Origin: Vreelandella maris | GTDB lineage: Bacteria > Pseudomonadota > Gammaproteobacteria > Pseudomonadales > Halomonadaceae | Direction: 5' to 3' | Assembly: GCF_013371085.1 (NCBI RefSeq) | Contig: NZ_JABWCV010000022.1 | Span: 1 to 64,000 of the forward strand | DNA length: 64,000 bases | Shown here: piece after piece, positions 8,855 to 19,414 of the stretch | Position numbering within the stretch: position 1 is the first letter of the stretch | How the letters are laid out: every line of letters begins with the position of its first letter | The notes under the pieces: model-generated | The model's database searches: none | Told to the model about the DNA's origin: nothing | The model's input: only the letters and a program-made list of their open reading frames with translations | Position numbers and translations under genes: made by a program

Positions 8855-9769
8855 ATGTCAAAATCACGTTATCCACGTTCGTTTGCCCACCCGCGTTACT
8901 GGCCCACTTGGCTCGGGATTGGCGCTATGTATGTTGCCGCCTGGCTACCCTGGCGGTTAAAAATGAGCATTGGCAAAGGGCTTGGGTTGCTCGCATGGCG
9001 CTTTGCCAAGCGGCGGCGGCGCATTACCGACACCAATATAGCGCTATGCTTTCCCGAAAAGAGCGCCGAACAACAGCGGCAACTCGTCAAAGAGTCATTT
9101 ATCGCTAATGGTATTGGTCTCGTCGAAACCGCGACGGGCTGGTGTCGTAATGGCGAAAGCTTGCGCCACCGGGTTGCTTATATTGGTGAAGAGCATATGG
9201 CCCGCGCTCAGGCGCGAGGCAAAGGGGTGATCATTATCGGTGTTCACTTCTCATCGCTCGATTTAGGTGGTGCCTTACATGCGCTATTTTTCTCTGCTGA
9301 CGCGGTCTATCGCCCGCATAACAACCCGCTGTTTGAGCGCTTTATGACGCGTGCTCGTGGACGCAACTTTGGGGTCGCAATTGACCGTTACGATCTGCGT
9401 GGGGCTGTACGGCAGCTTAAGGCAGGCCGGATGGTGTGGTACTCGCCGGATCAGGATTTTGGCCGCGATGTCAGTGTGTTTGCACCGTTGTTTGGTCAGC
9501 AGGCTGCGACGATTCGGTTAACGGCCAAGCTTGCGCGTATGACCGGCGCGTCGGTGGTGCCGATGATGTTTCACCGCAACCCCGATAATGCTACGTACAC
9601 TATCGAGAGCCTGCCAGCGTTAGAAGGGTTTCCGAGCAATGACGAGGTTGCCGATGCGACCAAGGTCAATCAATTTATTGAGCAGGCAATTCGCAAGCAC
9701 CCGGAGCAATATCTGTGGCTGCATAGACGCTTTAAGACCCGCCCCGAAGGCGAGCCCAGCGTTTATTAA
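8855..9769 (+). CDS. Lipid A biosynthesis late acyltransferase (LpxL/LpxM family)
   Basis: These inner-membrane enzymes transfer a secondary acyl chain from acyl-ACP to the Kdo-lipid A precursor. The 304-aa length fits. One membrane segment lies at about residues 18-35, and the catalytic HX4D motif is GVHFSSLD (His131, Asp136), using Asp rather than the more common Glu. The DQDFGRDVSVFAPLFGQQA segment is the conserved lysophospholipid-acyltransferase block. Motifs alone do not decide between laurate, myristate or other chain preference, so no gene symbol is given. A bidirectional terminator separates it from the convergent speD. Confidence 0.88.
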   Translation: MSKSRYPRSFAHPRYWPTWLGIGAMYVAAWLPWRLKMSIGKGLGLLAWRFAKRRRRITDTNIALCFPEKSAEQQRQLVKESFIANGIGLVETATGWCRNGESLRHRVAYIGEEHMARAQARGKGVIIIGVHFSSLDLGGALHALFFSADAVYRPHNNPLFERFMTRARGRNFGVAIDRYDLRGAVRQLKAGRMVWYSPDQDFGRDVSVFAPLFGQQAATIRLTAKLARMTGASVVPMMFHRNPDNATYTIESLPALEGFPSNDEVADATKVNQFIEQAIRKHPEQYLWLHRRFKTRPEGEPSVY

Positions 9770-9786
9770 ACCCATATAAGCGCCAC

Positions 9787-9813
9787 AAAAAAAGCCAGCG
9801 TTAGCTGGCTTTT
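9787..9813. terminator. Bidirectional terminator between the lpxL-like gene and speD
   Basis: The stem GCCAGC / GCTGGC with loop GTTA is flanked by seven A on the left and four T on the right. It can end both convergent transcripts. Confidence 0.8.
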
Positions 9814-9831
9814 GGCATTCAGAGGCGACGC

Positions 9832-10626
9832 TTAATCCAAATTGCGGGAGTAGAAAATCTCCAGCATCTCTTTACGCAAACGGCTCTCAATATCACGCGC
9901 TTCTTCAAAGGTAATATCGCGCCGGGACGTACCGAACAGGTAATTTTCCAGCTCGAAATCTTTGAGCAGCATTTTGGTATGGAACATGTTTTCCTGATAC
10001 ACGTTTACATCCATCATCTGATACGCATGCTTGGTATCTTCAGCAAGGTAGTCTTGGATGGAGGTAATGCCGTGATCAATAAACAGCTTCTTGCCGTCTA
10101 CATCACGGGTAAAACCACGTACCCGATAATCCATGGTGACGATGTCGGAGTCGAAGCTGTGAATCAGGTAGTTCAGCGCTTTAAGCGGACTGATATGACC
10201 ACAGGTCGAGACATCAATGTCCAGGCGGAAGGTGCTGATGCCGTTGTCAGGGTGCGACTCAGGGTAGCTGTGCACCGTAACGTGACTCTTATCTAAGTGC
10301 CCAACCACCGTTTCTGGCAGTGGGCCGGGGCCCGGCTTAATCTGCTCAGGCGCGGCGTCATCCAGCTCATGCTCGGCAATCAGGATTGTCACGCTTGCGC
10401 CGTGGGGCTCATAGTCCTGGCGGGCGATATTTAGCACATGAGCGCCAATAATGTTGGTGACGTCTTTCAGAATCTGCGTCAAACGTTCGGCGTTGTAAAG
10501 CTCATCGATATAGTCGATATAAGCCGAACGCTGCTCTTCGGTTTTAGCGTAACAAATGTCGTAAATGTTGAAGCTCAAAGAGCTTGTCAGGTTGTTAAAC
10601 CCGTGGAGTCGGAGATTATCTGTCAT
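9832..10626 (-). CDS. speD: S-adenosylmethionine decarboxylase proenzyme (pyruvoyl type, E. coli class)
   Basis: SpeD makes decarboxylated SAM, the aminopropyl donor for spermidine. It matures by self-cleavage to a pyruvoyl enzyme; the expected cleavage site is Lys113-Ser114 in [16 protein letters not shown]. The long form (264 aa) with [18 protein letters not shown] and [12 protein letters not shown] segments is the E. coli class. An AAGGAGG ribosome site precedes the ATG. No spermidine synthase gene lies next to it, so speE must be elsewhere or absent. Transcription is leftward, convergent with the acyltransferase gene. Confidence 0.96.
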   Translation of the reverse strand: MTDNLRLHGFNNLTSSLSFNIYDICYAKTEEQRSAYIDYIDELYNAERLTQILKDVTNIIGAHVLNIARQDYEPHGASVTILIAEHELDDAAPEQIKPGPGPLPETVVGHLDKSHVTVHSYPESHPDNGISTFRLDIDVSTCGHISPLKALNYLIHSFDSDIVTMDYRVRGFTRDVDGKKLFIDHGITSIQDYLAEDTKHAYQMMDVNVYQENMFHTKMLLKDFELENYLFGTSRRDITFEEARDIESRLRKEMLEIFYSRNLD

Positions 10627-10885
10627 GTCCGAGCCTCCTTATGGCAGGTGAAGACACCCCGACGAGCCAGCGCCGGAACCGATAAGACGTTGCCACCATC
10701 GCTGCGGTGTAACCCCACCCGATAAAGCAGGGCGGTGACAGCACAGGTGAAGGTAAAACAAGCGGGCGTATTATGCCCGTCAAGGCGATTGCTTGCATCC
10801 GACTGAACTACTTTTTTTGCCGCCGCGGTTGGGCAAGCGGCGACGCTAGGCGAGAGAGCCAAGCGCTGCCCGTGCAAACAGCCGC
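10627..10885 (-). other. Spacer upstream of speD; no gene seen
   Basis: This 259-bp spacer holds the speD 5' leader. On the minus strand a TTGACG and a nearby TAATAC are visible (about 10765-10785), but they are only four bases apart and so do not form one standard promoter. No recognisable RNA element was found. Confidence 0.3.
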
Positions 10886-11305
10886 TCAAGCCTCGACAAT
10901 CTCAAAAGAGTGAGTGATCTCTACGCCGCCATTAACCAGCATGATCGATGCGCTGCAGTACTTTTCAGCGGAGAGTTCAACGGCGCGCTGAACCTGCTTC
11001 TCTTTCAATGCATGCCCGGTCACCACGAAATGAACGTGGATCTTGGTAAAGACGGCGGGCACTTCATCAGCGCGTTCGGCGTCAAGTTCCGCGACGCAGT
11101 CGGTGACATTGGCACGCGCTTTATCGAGAATGTTCAAGATGTCAAAAGCGGTGCAACTGCCCATGCCCATCAACAGCATTTCCATGGGGCGGGGCCCTGT
11201 ATTGCGGCCACCGTGGTCGGGCGGGCCGTCGATGACAACGCTGTGCCCGCTACCGGATTCCGCCACAAATTGACGGCCTTCTGTCCATTTTACCCGTGCT
11301 TTCAC
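10886..11305 (-). CDS. OsmC family protein, YhfA-like
   Basis: OsmC/Ohr-fold proteins are small thiol peroxidases or redox proteins using two cysteines. Both are present (Cys51 in MGSCTAFD and Cys117 in AEKYCSAS). Overall sequence, including the VKWTEG start and the THSFEIVEA end, follows E. coli YhfA, whose exact role is unclear. The start is taken as GTG 11305 because GAGGAG lies just upstream and this gives the family length (139 aa); a longer ATG-initiated version would add an unconserved N-terminus. It stands alone, leftward, between speD and the murU operon. Confidence 0.85.
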   Translation of the reverse strand: MKARVKWTEGRQFVAESGSGHSVVIDGPPDHGGRNTGPRPMEMLLMGMGSCTAFDILNILDKARANVTDCVAELDAERADEVPAVFTKIHVHFVVTGHALKEKQVQRAVELSAEKYCSASIMLVNGGVEITHSFEIVEA

Positions 11306-11407
11306 GCGGCTCTCCTCATCTAGGCGACGAAAGGTAAGTCGCGCAGCATAACATTTCTTGGCCTGCGCGCCTCTTCTCAACGCCCCTGTTGTTCATCACC
11401 GGCATTA

Positions 11408-11818
11408 TTAATCATGGTCAGTGTAGGGCATCTCCCAACCGCCTTCGCAAATGGCTCGCTTACTCGCCACTCCCGGATTGTAAAGATAGACCCAGGCACG
11501 ACCAAAACGGGTGGCTATTTGCTGGCGGTCATACTCGCCCTGCGCGGGGGCGTTGATACGGTAGTCCTCCAGCCGGTCTAGCTGGGCCAGGTGGCCAATG
11601 TTGACCTCATAAACCTCTATGCTAACGCCTTTGGATGGCTGCCGCTTGGCACCAGGGTAGGGGCCGATATCGTAGAGCGTGAGGGCGCGGGTGGTGTCGC
11701 TCCCCAGTCGCCTGGCGCCGTTTAACCAGTGGGCGTTGTTGAAACCCTGCTTCAGCGTGCCATAGACCGCTACGCGGGGCGTATCAGCGATTGCCGCACG
11801 TAAATAGTCCAGATGCAT
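11408..11818 (-). CDS. Gamma-glutamylcyclotransferase-like (GGCT/AIG2 family) protein
   Basis: The 136-aa product has the family N-terminal motif VAVYGTLKQGFNNAHWL and the catalytic-type Glu in LDRLEDY (about residue 80), followed by a conserved WVYLYN strand. The family includes gamma-glutamylamine cyclotransferases (YtfP type) and gamma-glutamyl cyclotransferases; the substrate cannot be told from sequence. It begins three bases after the murU stop, so it is the third gene of the amgK-murU operon. Whether it acts on a wall-derived gamma-glutamyl peptide is only a thought prompted by that position. Confidence 0.75.
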   Translation of the reverse strand: MHLDYLRAAIADTPRVAVYGTLKQGFNNAHWLNGARRLGSDTTRALTLYDIGPYPGAKRQPSKGVSIEVYEVNIGHLAQLDRLEDYRINAPAQGEYDRQQIATRFGRAWVYLYNPGVASKRAICEGGWEMPYTDHD

Positions 11819-11821
11819 TGA

Positions 11822-13509
<1,688 letters not shown>

Positions 13510-13579
13510 GCAAGCTCCTTGCTGGTCGGGCATCATGCGGGCTGTATAATACCGATTCTGGATGCCAAGGATAACGAAC

Positions 13580-16030
13580 ATGGGCAAGCGATTTTCGCGC
13601 ACGTTGCCAGTTGCGCATACGCTGATGGGCAGTTTGCTTGCTGGCGCCTCGTTTACGGCGGTGGCTCAAGGTCAAGACATGCCCGCGGAAGCGTTAGATT
13701 GGCAAGCCTGGGGGGAAGAAGAGGCGGCCAATCAATTGTGCCGAGGGCGCTACGTGATGCCCAGCTACCGCTTACCCGCGGAAGAGAACCCGGAAACCCT
13801 CTCGCTTGAGGCCAGCGACGTCGATTACGCCGCCAATGGCGAGGCGTTGTTGCGCGGTGATGTGGTGCTTCGGCGCGGCAACGAGGAAGTAGAAGCGGAG
13901 CGTGTCTTTTTACCCGCCGACCGTGAGCAGGTCGATGCTGAAGGCAATATCGCCATACGTGATGGGCGTGCATTGGTGCGCGGCGAGCAGGCGATGCTGA
14001 GGCTAAACGAAGACCGTGCGACGTTGGGGAATAGCCATTATGTGCTTTACGACCAGCACTTGCGCGGTCAAGCAAATCAGTTAGAGCAGACGGCAGAGGG
14101 CGAGTATCGTCTGCAGGACGCCAGTTTTACCACCTGTGATCCAGGCGCCAATAGCTGGGAACTGGTCAGCAGTGATATTCGCCTGAACCAGGCCGAAGGC
14201 TTTGGCACGGCCCGCCATGCGCGATTACAGGTGAAAGATGTGCCGGTGTTTTACTGGCCATGGCTACGTTTCCCCATTGACGATCGTCGTCACACTGGTC
14301 TGCTCTCCCCATCGATAGGTTTTTCATCGGATGGTTTTGATTACGCCCAGCCGTTTTATTGGAATATCGCCGCTAACCAAGATGCGACCATCACGCCGCG
14401 CTGGATGAGCGACCACGGGTTGCTAATGAACGGTGAGTACCGTTACTTGTTTGAAGAGAGTGCGGGCATCGTCGAAGGCGGCTATTTAAATAGTGATAAC
14501 GGCGGCTCCGGCGGTGGAGAAAATCGCTTTGAAGGTGAGGATCGTTGGTATGTGGATGCCCGCCATGCAGGGCGGGTAAACGAGCGTAGCAATTACCGGC
14601 TGCGCTATGGTGCGGCCAGCGACGGGCGCTATTTTGATGACTTTGGTGGCGAGTTCGGTGAAAGTGATCGCGCCAGCATGGAGCGCTTGGCCCAGGTCGA
14701 TTACCGTGGCCAGCGCTGGCAGTTAGATGCCCGTGCCCAAGGCTTTCAGCGTCTGGAAGACCCGCTCAGCGATAGCGATAAGCCCTTTTATCAATTGCCG
14801 AGCCTGAGTGCCAACGCGAACTGGCAGTTCGACAACGGCCTCTACACCCAGTGGCGCTCTAATGCGACCTATTTTTGGCGCGATGTGGATGAGCGCCGTG
14901 TGCCGGAGCGTGAGGCGGCCACCGGTAGCCGATTGCACCTTACGCCTGTTGTTGGCTGGCGCTTTGAACGGCCTTGGGGCTATTTAGAGCCGCGTACTGA
15001 ACTGTGGAACACCGCCTATGAGTTGGATTATGGCGAGCGAGAAACGGAGCGGGGTGACTCGCCCAGCCGCAGCATTGCGCTGACCTCAATCGATAGCGGG
15101 TTGGTCTTTGAGCGCGAGCTGGCCCTCGGCGGGCGCGACTATCGCCAAACCTTGGAACCGCGTCTGAACTACGCCTACGTGCCACGTACCGATCAAACTG
15201 AGCTGCCGGACTTTGACAGTCGCGAACGTGTGTTCTCCTGGGATCAGCTTTGGTCCGTCCAGCGCTTTTCCGGCACTGACCGCGTGGGTGATCTCAACCG
15301 GCTCTCTTATGGCGTGCAGTCGCGCCTACTTGAGGATGCGTCCGGTCGTGATCGACTTTCGTTTGGGGTCGGGCAGAGTGTTTACTTTGATGATCGCCGA
15401 ATCGATAGCGAAGGCGATGCGGATACGCTGCCGGATCGGCCGGAAGAAAACCCCAACGTTAATCCTGAAAGCTACTATCAGGCTACCCGGGATCGTTCAC
15501 CACTAGTGACCCGCCTTGATTGGCAAATTAATGATCGCTGGAGCAGTGGCTACGAATGGCTCTACGATGATCACCGTGATCGCACCGAACGCTCAAGCGT
15601 TGATGTACGTTATCGCCATCCCGAAGGGCACGTAGTGAACCTTGGCTACCGTTGGGAGATCGAAGGATTTGACCCGGGTGTGTTGCAGGGCGACGACGGT
15701 TTTCGCGACTATAACCGTGAAGAGTGGGATCTGTCGTTTGCCTGGAAAGCCAGCACTAGCATTGATTTGATCGGTCGCTACCTTCACGATCAAACCAATG
15801 ACCGCTCGCTTGAGCAGCTGGCAGGCGTGCAGTGGAATAACTGCTGTTATGGCCTGCAGCTTGTTTGGCGTGAATGGGTCGATGACGATGATACTGCCCG
15901 CATTGATGATGATTTTAATGATCGCGGGCTATTTTTGCGCTTCGTGTTCCGTGGCTTAGGTGGCGTTGGCCAGAATGCGGACAGCTATTTTGAACAGACC
16001 ATTCCTGGCTATCGTCCGACCGCCCTGTAA
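13580..16030 (+). CDS. lptD: LPS-assembly protein LptD
   Basis: LptD is the outer-membrane beta-barrel that, with LptE, inserts LPS into the outer leaflet. The 816-aa product has a Sec signal peptide (cleavage near AVAQG), an N-terminal jellyroll (about residues 70-190, repeats such as LLRGDVVLRRGNEEVEAERVF) and a long aromatic-rich barrel ending in PGYRPTAL. Cysteines are present near the N-terminus (NQLC) and as the CC pair near residue 755 (NNCCYGL), the layout needed for the interdomain disulphides. ATG 13580 is chosen because AAGGA lies eight bases upstream. surA follows, as in relatives. Confidence 0.95.
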   Translation: MGKRFSRTLPVAHTLMGSLLAGASFTAVAQGQDMPAEALDWQAWGEEEAANQLCRGRYVMPSYRLPAEENPETLSLEASDVDYAANGEALLRGDVVLRRGNEEVEAERVFLPADREQVDAEGNIAIRDGRALVRGEQAMLRLNEDRATLGNSHYVLYDQHLRGQANQLEQTAEGEYRLQDASFTTCDPGANSWELVSSDIRLNQAEGFGTARHARLQVKDVPVFYWPWLRFPIDDRRHTGLLSPSIGFSSDGFDYAQPFYWNIAANQDATITPRWMSDHGLLMNGEYRYLFEESAGIVEGGYLNSDNGGSGGGENRFEGEDRWYVDARHAGRVNERSNYRLRYGAASDGRYFDDFGGEFGESDRASMERLAQVDYRGQRWQLDARAQGFQRLEDPLSDSDKPFYQLPSLSANANWQFDNGLYTQWRSNATYFWRDVDERRVPEREAATGSRLHLTPVVGWRFERPWGYLEPRTELWNTAYELDYGERETERGDSPSRSIALTSIDSGLVFERELALGGRDYRQTLEPRLNYAYVPRTDQTELPDFDSRERVFSWDQLWSVQRFSGTDRVGDLNRLSYGVQSRLLEDASGRDRLSFGVGQSVYFDDRRIDSEGDADTLPDRPEENPNVNPESYYQATRDRSPLVTRLDWQINDRWSSGYEWLYDDHRDRTERSSVDVRYRHPEGHVVNLGYRWEIEGFDPGVLQGDDGFRDYNREEWDLSFAWKASTSIDLIGRYLHDQTNDRSLEQLAGVQWNNCCYGLQLVWREWVDDDDTARIDDDFNDRGLFLRFVFRGLGGVGQNADSYFEQTIPGYRPTAL

Positions 16031-16069
16031 ATGACTTCCATAGAATGGCTAATGAAAGAGACGTTTGTA

Positions 16070-17095
16070 ATGAAAATGAGAAAGCCCTTGCTAGGCCGAA
16101 TGAAGCAGCTCTCTGCTGGTAGCCTACTCGCCCTCTGCGTTGGCGCTGGCCTTGCGTTGGCCCCACTGACGCTCCAAGCGCAAAATTTCCAATCCACCCA
16201 GCGTCAGGCATTGGATAGTGTCGTGGCCGTGGTCAATAACGATGTGATCATGCGCAGCGAATTGGATGATCGTATGGCGCAAATTGAGCAGCAGGCCCAG
16301 ACGCAGGGCGGTAATCTTCCTCCCCGCTCCCAGCTTGAGCGGCAAGTGCTAGAGCGTATGGTGATGGAAGAGATTCAGCTACAAATGGCGGAAGATGCCA
16401 GTCTGACGATTGATGATACTGAGCTAAACGGTCAAGTGCGCTCGATTGCCGAATCCAACGGCATGACGCTGGATGAGTTTGCTGATGCGGTGGAAGCTGA
16501 CGGCATGACGCTGGCGAGCGTGCGCGAAGATATTCGCCGCGAAATGCTGATGCGTCAGGTGCAGCAGCGCCAAATCAGTAATCGTGTGACGGTTAGTGAT
16601 CGTGACGTTGAGCGTTTTCTTGACCAGCAGCAGGGGCAGGCCGGCGAGCAGAACTTCATTGAAGAGACGCGGGCCCGCCACGTATTAATCGAGCTGACGC
16701 CTAATCGCGATGAAAACCAGGCGCGTGCGCGAGCTGAAGAAGTGCGCCAGCGCTTGTCTCAGGGTGATGATTTTGCCTCCGTGGCGCGCGAGTATAGCGA
16801 TGACAGCGGCACTGCACTCAACGGGGGTGAGCTTGGCTGGGTGCGCCCAGGGCAAACTGTTCCTGCGTTTGAGGAAGCAATGCGTGACCTAGGCGTTAAC
16901 CAGATATCCCAGCCGGTGCGCTCTCAGTTCGGCTACCACGTGATTGAGGTGGAAGAGCGTCGCCGCCAGAACGTTACTCAGGAGAGTCAGCGCGAGCAGG
17001 TTCGCCAAGCGATCTTCCAGCGTCGCGCGAACGAAGAGCTTGAAACCTGGCAGCAAGAGATTCGCTCACAGGCTTTTGTTGATGTTCGTCTCTAA
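16070..17095 (+). CDS. surA: Periplasmic chaperone SurA with a single parvulin domain
   Basis: SurA escorts unfolded outer-membrane proteins such as LptD to the BAM complex. The product from ATG 16070 (341 aa) has a signal peptide ending near LTLQAQ, a SurA N-domain (DSVVAVVNNDVIMRSELDDR onward) and one parvulin rotamase domain (about residues 205-310; RHVLIEL to FGYHVIEVEERR). E. coli SurA is 428 aa with two parvulin domains, so one is absent here. An in-frame ATG at 16031 directly abuts the lptD stop and would add 13 residues before the signal peptide. The stop overlaps pdxA (TAATG). Confidence 0.93.
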   Translation: MKMRKPLLGRMKQLSAGSLLALCVGAGLALAPLTLQAQNFQSTQRQALDSVVAVVNNDVIMRSELDDRMAQIEQQAQTQGGNLPPRSQLERQVLERMVMEEIQLQMAEDASLTIDDTELNGQVRSIAESNGMTLDEFADAVEADGMTLASVREDIRREMLMRQVQQRQISNRVTVSDRDVERFLDQQQGQAGEQNFIEETRARHVLIELTPNRDENQARARAEEVRQRLSQGDDFASVAREYSDDSGTALNGGELGWVRPGQTVPAFEEAMRDLGVNQISQPVRSQFGYHVIEVEERRRQNVTQESQREQVRQAIFQRRANEELETWQQEIRSQAFVDVRL

Positions 17096-18159
17096 TGGTA
17101 GCTGGGACTTCAAGGGCTGATAGCGCGCTGCCGGTGGTCATCACCACCGGCGAACCAGCGGGCATCGGTCCTGAACTAACGCTAATGCTTGCAGCCGGGG
17201 GGGGGCTTCCTCCAAATACCGTGGCCATTGGCGATCCGGAAATGCTGCGCCAGCGCGCAATTGCGCTGGGGCTGGTTGTTACGGTGGTAGAGTGTTCGGT
17301 GGGTGAGTGCCCAAGTGGCGACAATGCCTTACCTGTTTGGTCCGTCGCTCTTAATGCCCCTTCCTCGCCAGGTGTGCTTAATCCAGCTAACGCCGATTAC
17401 GTACTTGCCACCCTGGCAATGGCGGTCGATGCTTGTCAACACGGCCTCGCCGCTGCCATGGTGACCGCACCGCTGCACAAAGGCGTAATTATTGACGGCG
17501 GTCACCCTGGCTTTACCGGCCATACCGAATGGCTGCGTGATGCCTGTGGCGTTGATGACGTCGTGATGATGCTGGCCACCGACGCGGCGCTACATGCGGC
17601 ATCGCCAAGCTGGCAGGGTAGTGGCGATTTACGTGTTGCTCTGGTGACCACACACTTGCCTCTGCGCAACGTCGCCGACGCTATCACCTTTGAGCGGGTC
17701 ACCTGCATTAGTCGCTTACTGGCGATTGGTTTGCAGCACCAGTTCGGGATTGCTAAACCGCGCATTGCAGTGTGTGGCTTAAACCCGCATGCCGGTGAAA
17801 ATGGCCACCTGGGCCACGAAGAGCTGGATATTATTATTCCCGCGCTTGATGCCCTTCGCGCTGAGGGAATGGATATCCTTGGCCCGTTGCCCGCCGACAC
17901 ACTATTTACCCCGCGGCACTTGGCAGGTGTCGATGCAGTGTTGGCGATGTACCATGACCAGGGCTTGGCAGTGTTAAAATATGCAGGCTTTGGTCAGGCT
18001 GCCAATATTACCCTGGGCTTGCCATTGGTACGCACTTCGGTCGACCATGGCACCGCGTTGGATCTGGCTGGCAAAGGCGTGGCAGACCCCGGCAGCCTGA
18101 AAGTCGCTATCGCCCTTGCACGCCGTCTATCTACCCAGCGGTTGTCTGCTACTGTCTAG
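17095..18159 (+). CDS. pdxA: 4-hydroxythreonine-4-phosphate dehydrogenase
   Basis: PdxA oxidises 4-phosphohydroxy-L-threonine in the DXP-dependent vitamin B6 pathway. Signatures: TGEPAGIGPELTL near the N-terminus, TAPLHKGVI, GFTGHTEWL (metal/substrate His), CGLNPHAGE, and MYHDQGLAVLKY with the late metal-binding His. The 354-aa length is slightly longer than E. coli PdxA. The ATG overlaps the surA TAA by one base, so translation is probably coupled. Confidence 0.96.
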   Translation: MVAGTSRADSALPVVITTGEPAGIGPELTLMLAAGGGLPPNTVAIGDPEMLRQRAIALGLVVTVVECSVGECPSGDNALPVWSVALNAPSSPGVLNPANADYVLATLAMAVDACQHGLAAAMVTAPLHKGVIIDGGHPGFTGHTEWLRDACGVDDVVMMLATDAALHAASPSWQGSGDLRVALVTTHLPLRNVADAITFERVTCISRLLAIGLQHQFGIAKPRIAVCGLNPHAGENGHLGHEELDIIIPALDALRAEGMDILGPLPADTLFTPRHLAGVDAVLAMYHDQGLAVLKYAGFGQAANITLGLPLVRTSVDHGTALDLAGKGVADPGSLKVAIALARRLSTQRLSATV

Positions 18160-18212
18160 CGTTTGCTGCGAAATACTCCCGATTGAATCCGCACTCCAAG
18201 GAACACCGTTTG

Positions 18213-19040
18213 ATGTCTACTGTGCCCCAACACCGCGCTCGTAAACGCTTTGGTCAGAACTTTTTGCGCGACCTTGGCATTATTTCGCGGATCGTTCGTG
18301 CCGTTGGCCCGCGCTCGACGGATCGCCTTGTCGAAATTGGCCCAGGGCAGGGTGCACTGACCGAGCCGCTGCTGGAAGCGGCAGGGCATTTAGAAGTCAT
18401 TGAGCTCGACCGCGATCTGATCCCTGGCCTGCGCGTGCAGTTTTTTAACTACCCCGACTTTGTGATACACGAAGGCGATGCGCTGAAGTTTGATTTTGCC
18501 GCGCTGAAAGGCGATGGGCCTGCGCTGCGCGTGGTGGGTAATCTGCCTTACAACATCTCCACGCCGTTGATAATTCACCTGCTTGCCGCAGGAAGTGCGA
18601 TAGAAGATATGCACTTCATGCTGCAAAAAGAAGTCGTTGAGCGCTTGGCTGCTGAACCGGGCGGTGCTGATTGGGGGCGTCTTTCGGTCATGGCGCAGTA
18701 CTACTGTAGTGTCGAGCAGCTATTTATTGTGCCGCCGGAAGCCTTTGTGCCGCAGCCCAAGGTTGAGTCGGCCATTGTGCGTTTAACGCCTCATGCGACC
18801 CTGCCTCATACAGCAGAAGACCCCACGCTGCTGTTTGAGTTGGTAAAGCTCGCGTTTGGACAGCGGCGCAAAACGCTGCGCAATAACTTTAAAGGGCGCG
18901 TGAGCCCTGAAATCCTTGAAGAATTAGGTATTGATCCTATCCGCCGTCCGCAAACACTGACGGTCGCCGAGTACGTGGCGATTGCCAATCGAGTCGCCGC
19001 CGATGAGCAGGCGAGCAGTGAGCGGGGCAGCCAAGCGTGA
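18213..19040 (+). CDS. rsmA: 16S rRNA (adenine1518-N6/adenine1519-N6)-dimethyltransferase
   Basis: RsmA (KsgA) dimethylates two adjacent adenines in the 3'-terminal helix of 16S rRNA late in 30S assembly; loss gives kasugamycin resistance. Visible are the FGQNFLRD start, the SAM motif VEIGPGQGALTEPLL, the catalytic NLPYNIS motif and the C-terminal FGQRRKTLRNNF helix. ATG 18213 (275 aa) has AAGGA upstream; a TTG ten codons earlier is less likely. apaG overlaps the stop (GTGA). Confidence 0.97.
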   Translation: MSTVPQHRARKRFGQNFLRDLGIISRIVRAVGPRSTDRLVEIGPGQGALTEPLLEAAGHLEVIELDRDLIPGLRVQFFNYPDFVIHEGDALKFDFAALKGDGPALRVVGNLPYNISTPLIIHLLAAGSAIEDMHFMLQKEVVERLAAEPGGADWGRLSVMAQYYCSVEQLFIVPPEAFVPQPKVESAIVRLTPHATLPHTAEDPTLLFELVKLAFGQRRKTLRNNFKGRVSPEILEELGIDPIRRPQTLTVAEYVAIANRVAADEQASSERGSQA

Positions 19041-19414
19041 GTGGTCTAACTATCGAGGTAAACGTTGCGCCTAGCTACCGTGCCGATGAGTCCAATGATG
19101 CGGAGTCGCGCTACGTCTTCAGCTATACCATCACCGTCCATAATCAAAGCCCCCATAGCGTGCAGCTCATGGCGCGCTACTGGAAAATCACCCAGGGTAG
19201 CGGCGAGTGCCAGGAAGTGCGCGGCAAAGGCGTCGTCGGGCAGCAGCCGCTGATTGGCCCTGGCCAGAGCTTTCGCTATACCAGCCGTGCCATTCTTCAA
19301 ACGCCGGTGGGAGTCATGGAAGGCGCCTATACGTTGCTAGACACATCTACGCAACGCGCGTTTGAAGTGGCTATCACACCGTTTAGGTTGGCGGTACCGC
19401 TCCAGCTTCACTAG
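19037..19414 (+). CDS. apaG: ApaG protein (Co2+/Mg2+ efflux-associated, DUF525)
   Basis: ApaG is a small fibronectin-III-like protein of unclear biochemical role, long tied to apaH and divalent cation phenotypes. The 125-aa sequence has the family core FSYTITVHNQSPHSVQL, ARYWKIT and VRGKGVVGQQPLIGPGQSFRYTS. It starts at a GTG overlapping the rsmA stop. Its 3' end overlaps the convergent GMC oxidoreductase gene by 32 bases. apaH, usually next on the same strand, is displaced by 1.8 kb. Confidence 0.95.
   Translation: MSGLTIEVNVAPSYRADESNDAESRYVFSYTITVHNQSPHSVQLMARYWKITQGSGECQEVRGKGVVGQQPLIGPGQSFRYTSRAILQTPVGVMEGAYTLLDTSTQRAFEVAITPFRLAVPLQLH

Noticed and set aside
10765-10785. TTGACG and TAATAC as an speD promoter
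   Set aside because: The two elements are four bases apart, far too close to work together.
13653-14075. 140-codon antisense frame over the 5' part of lptD
   Set aside because: Shadow of lptD with Arg/Ala/His-rich composition and no recognisable domain.
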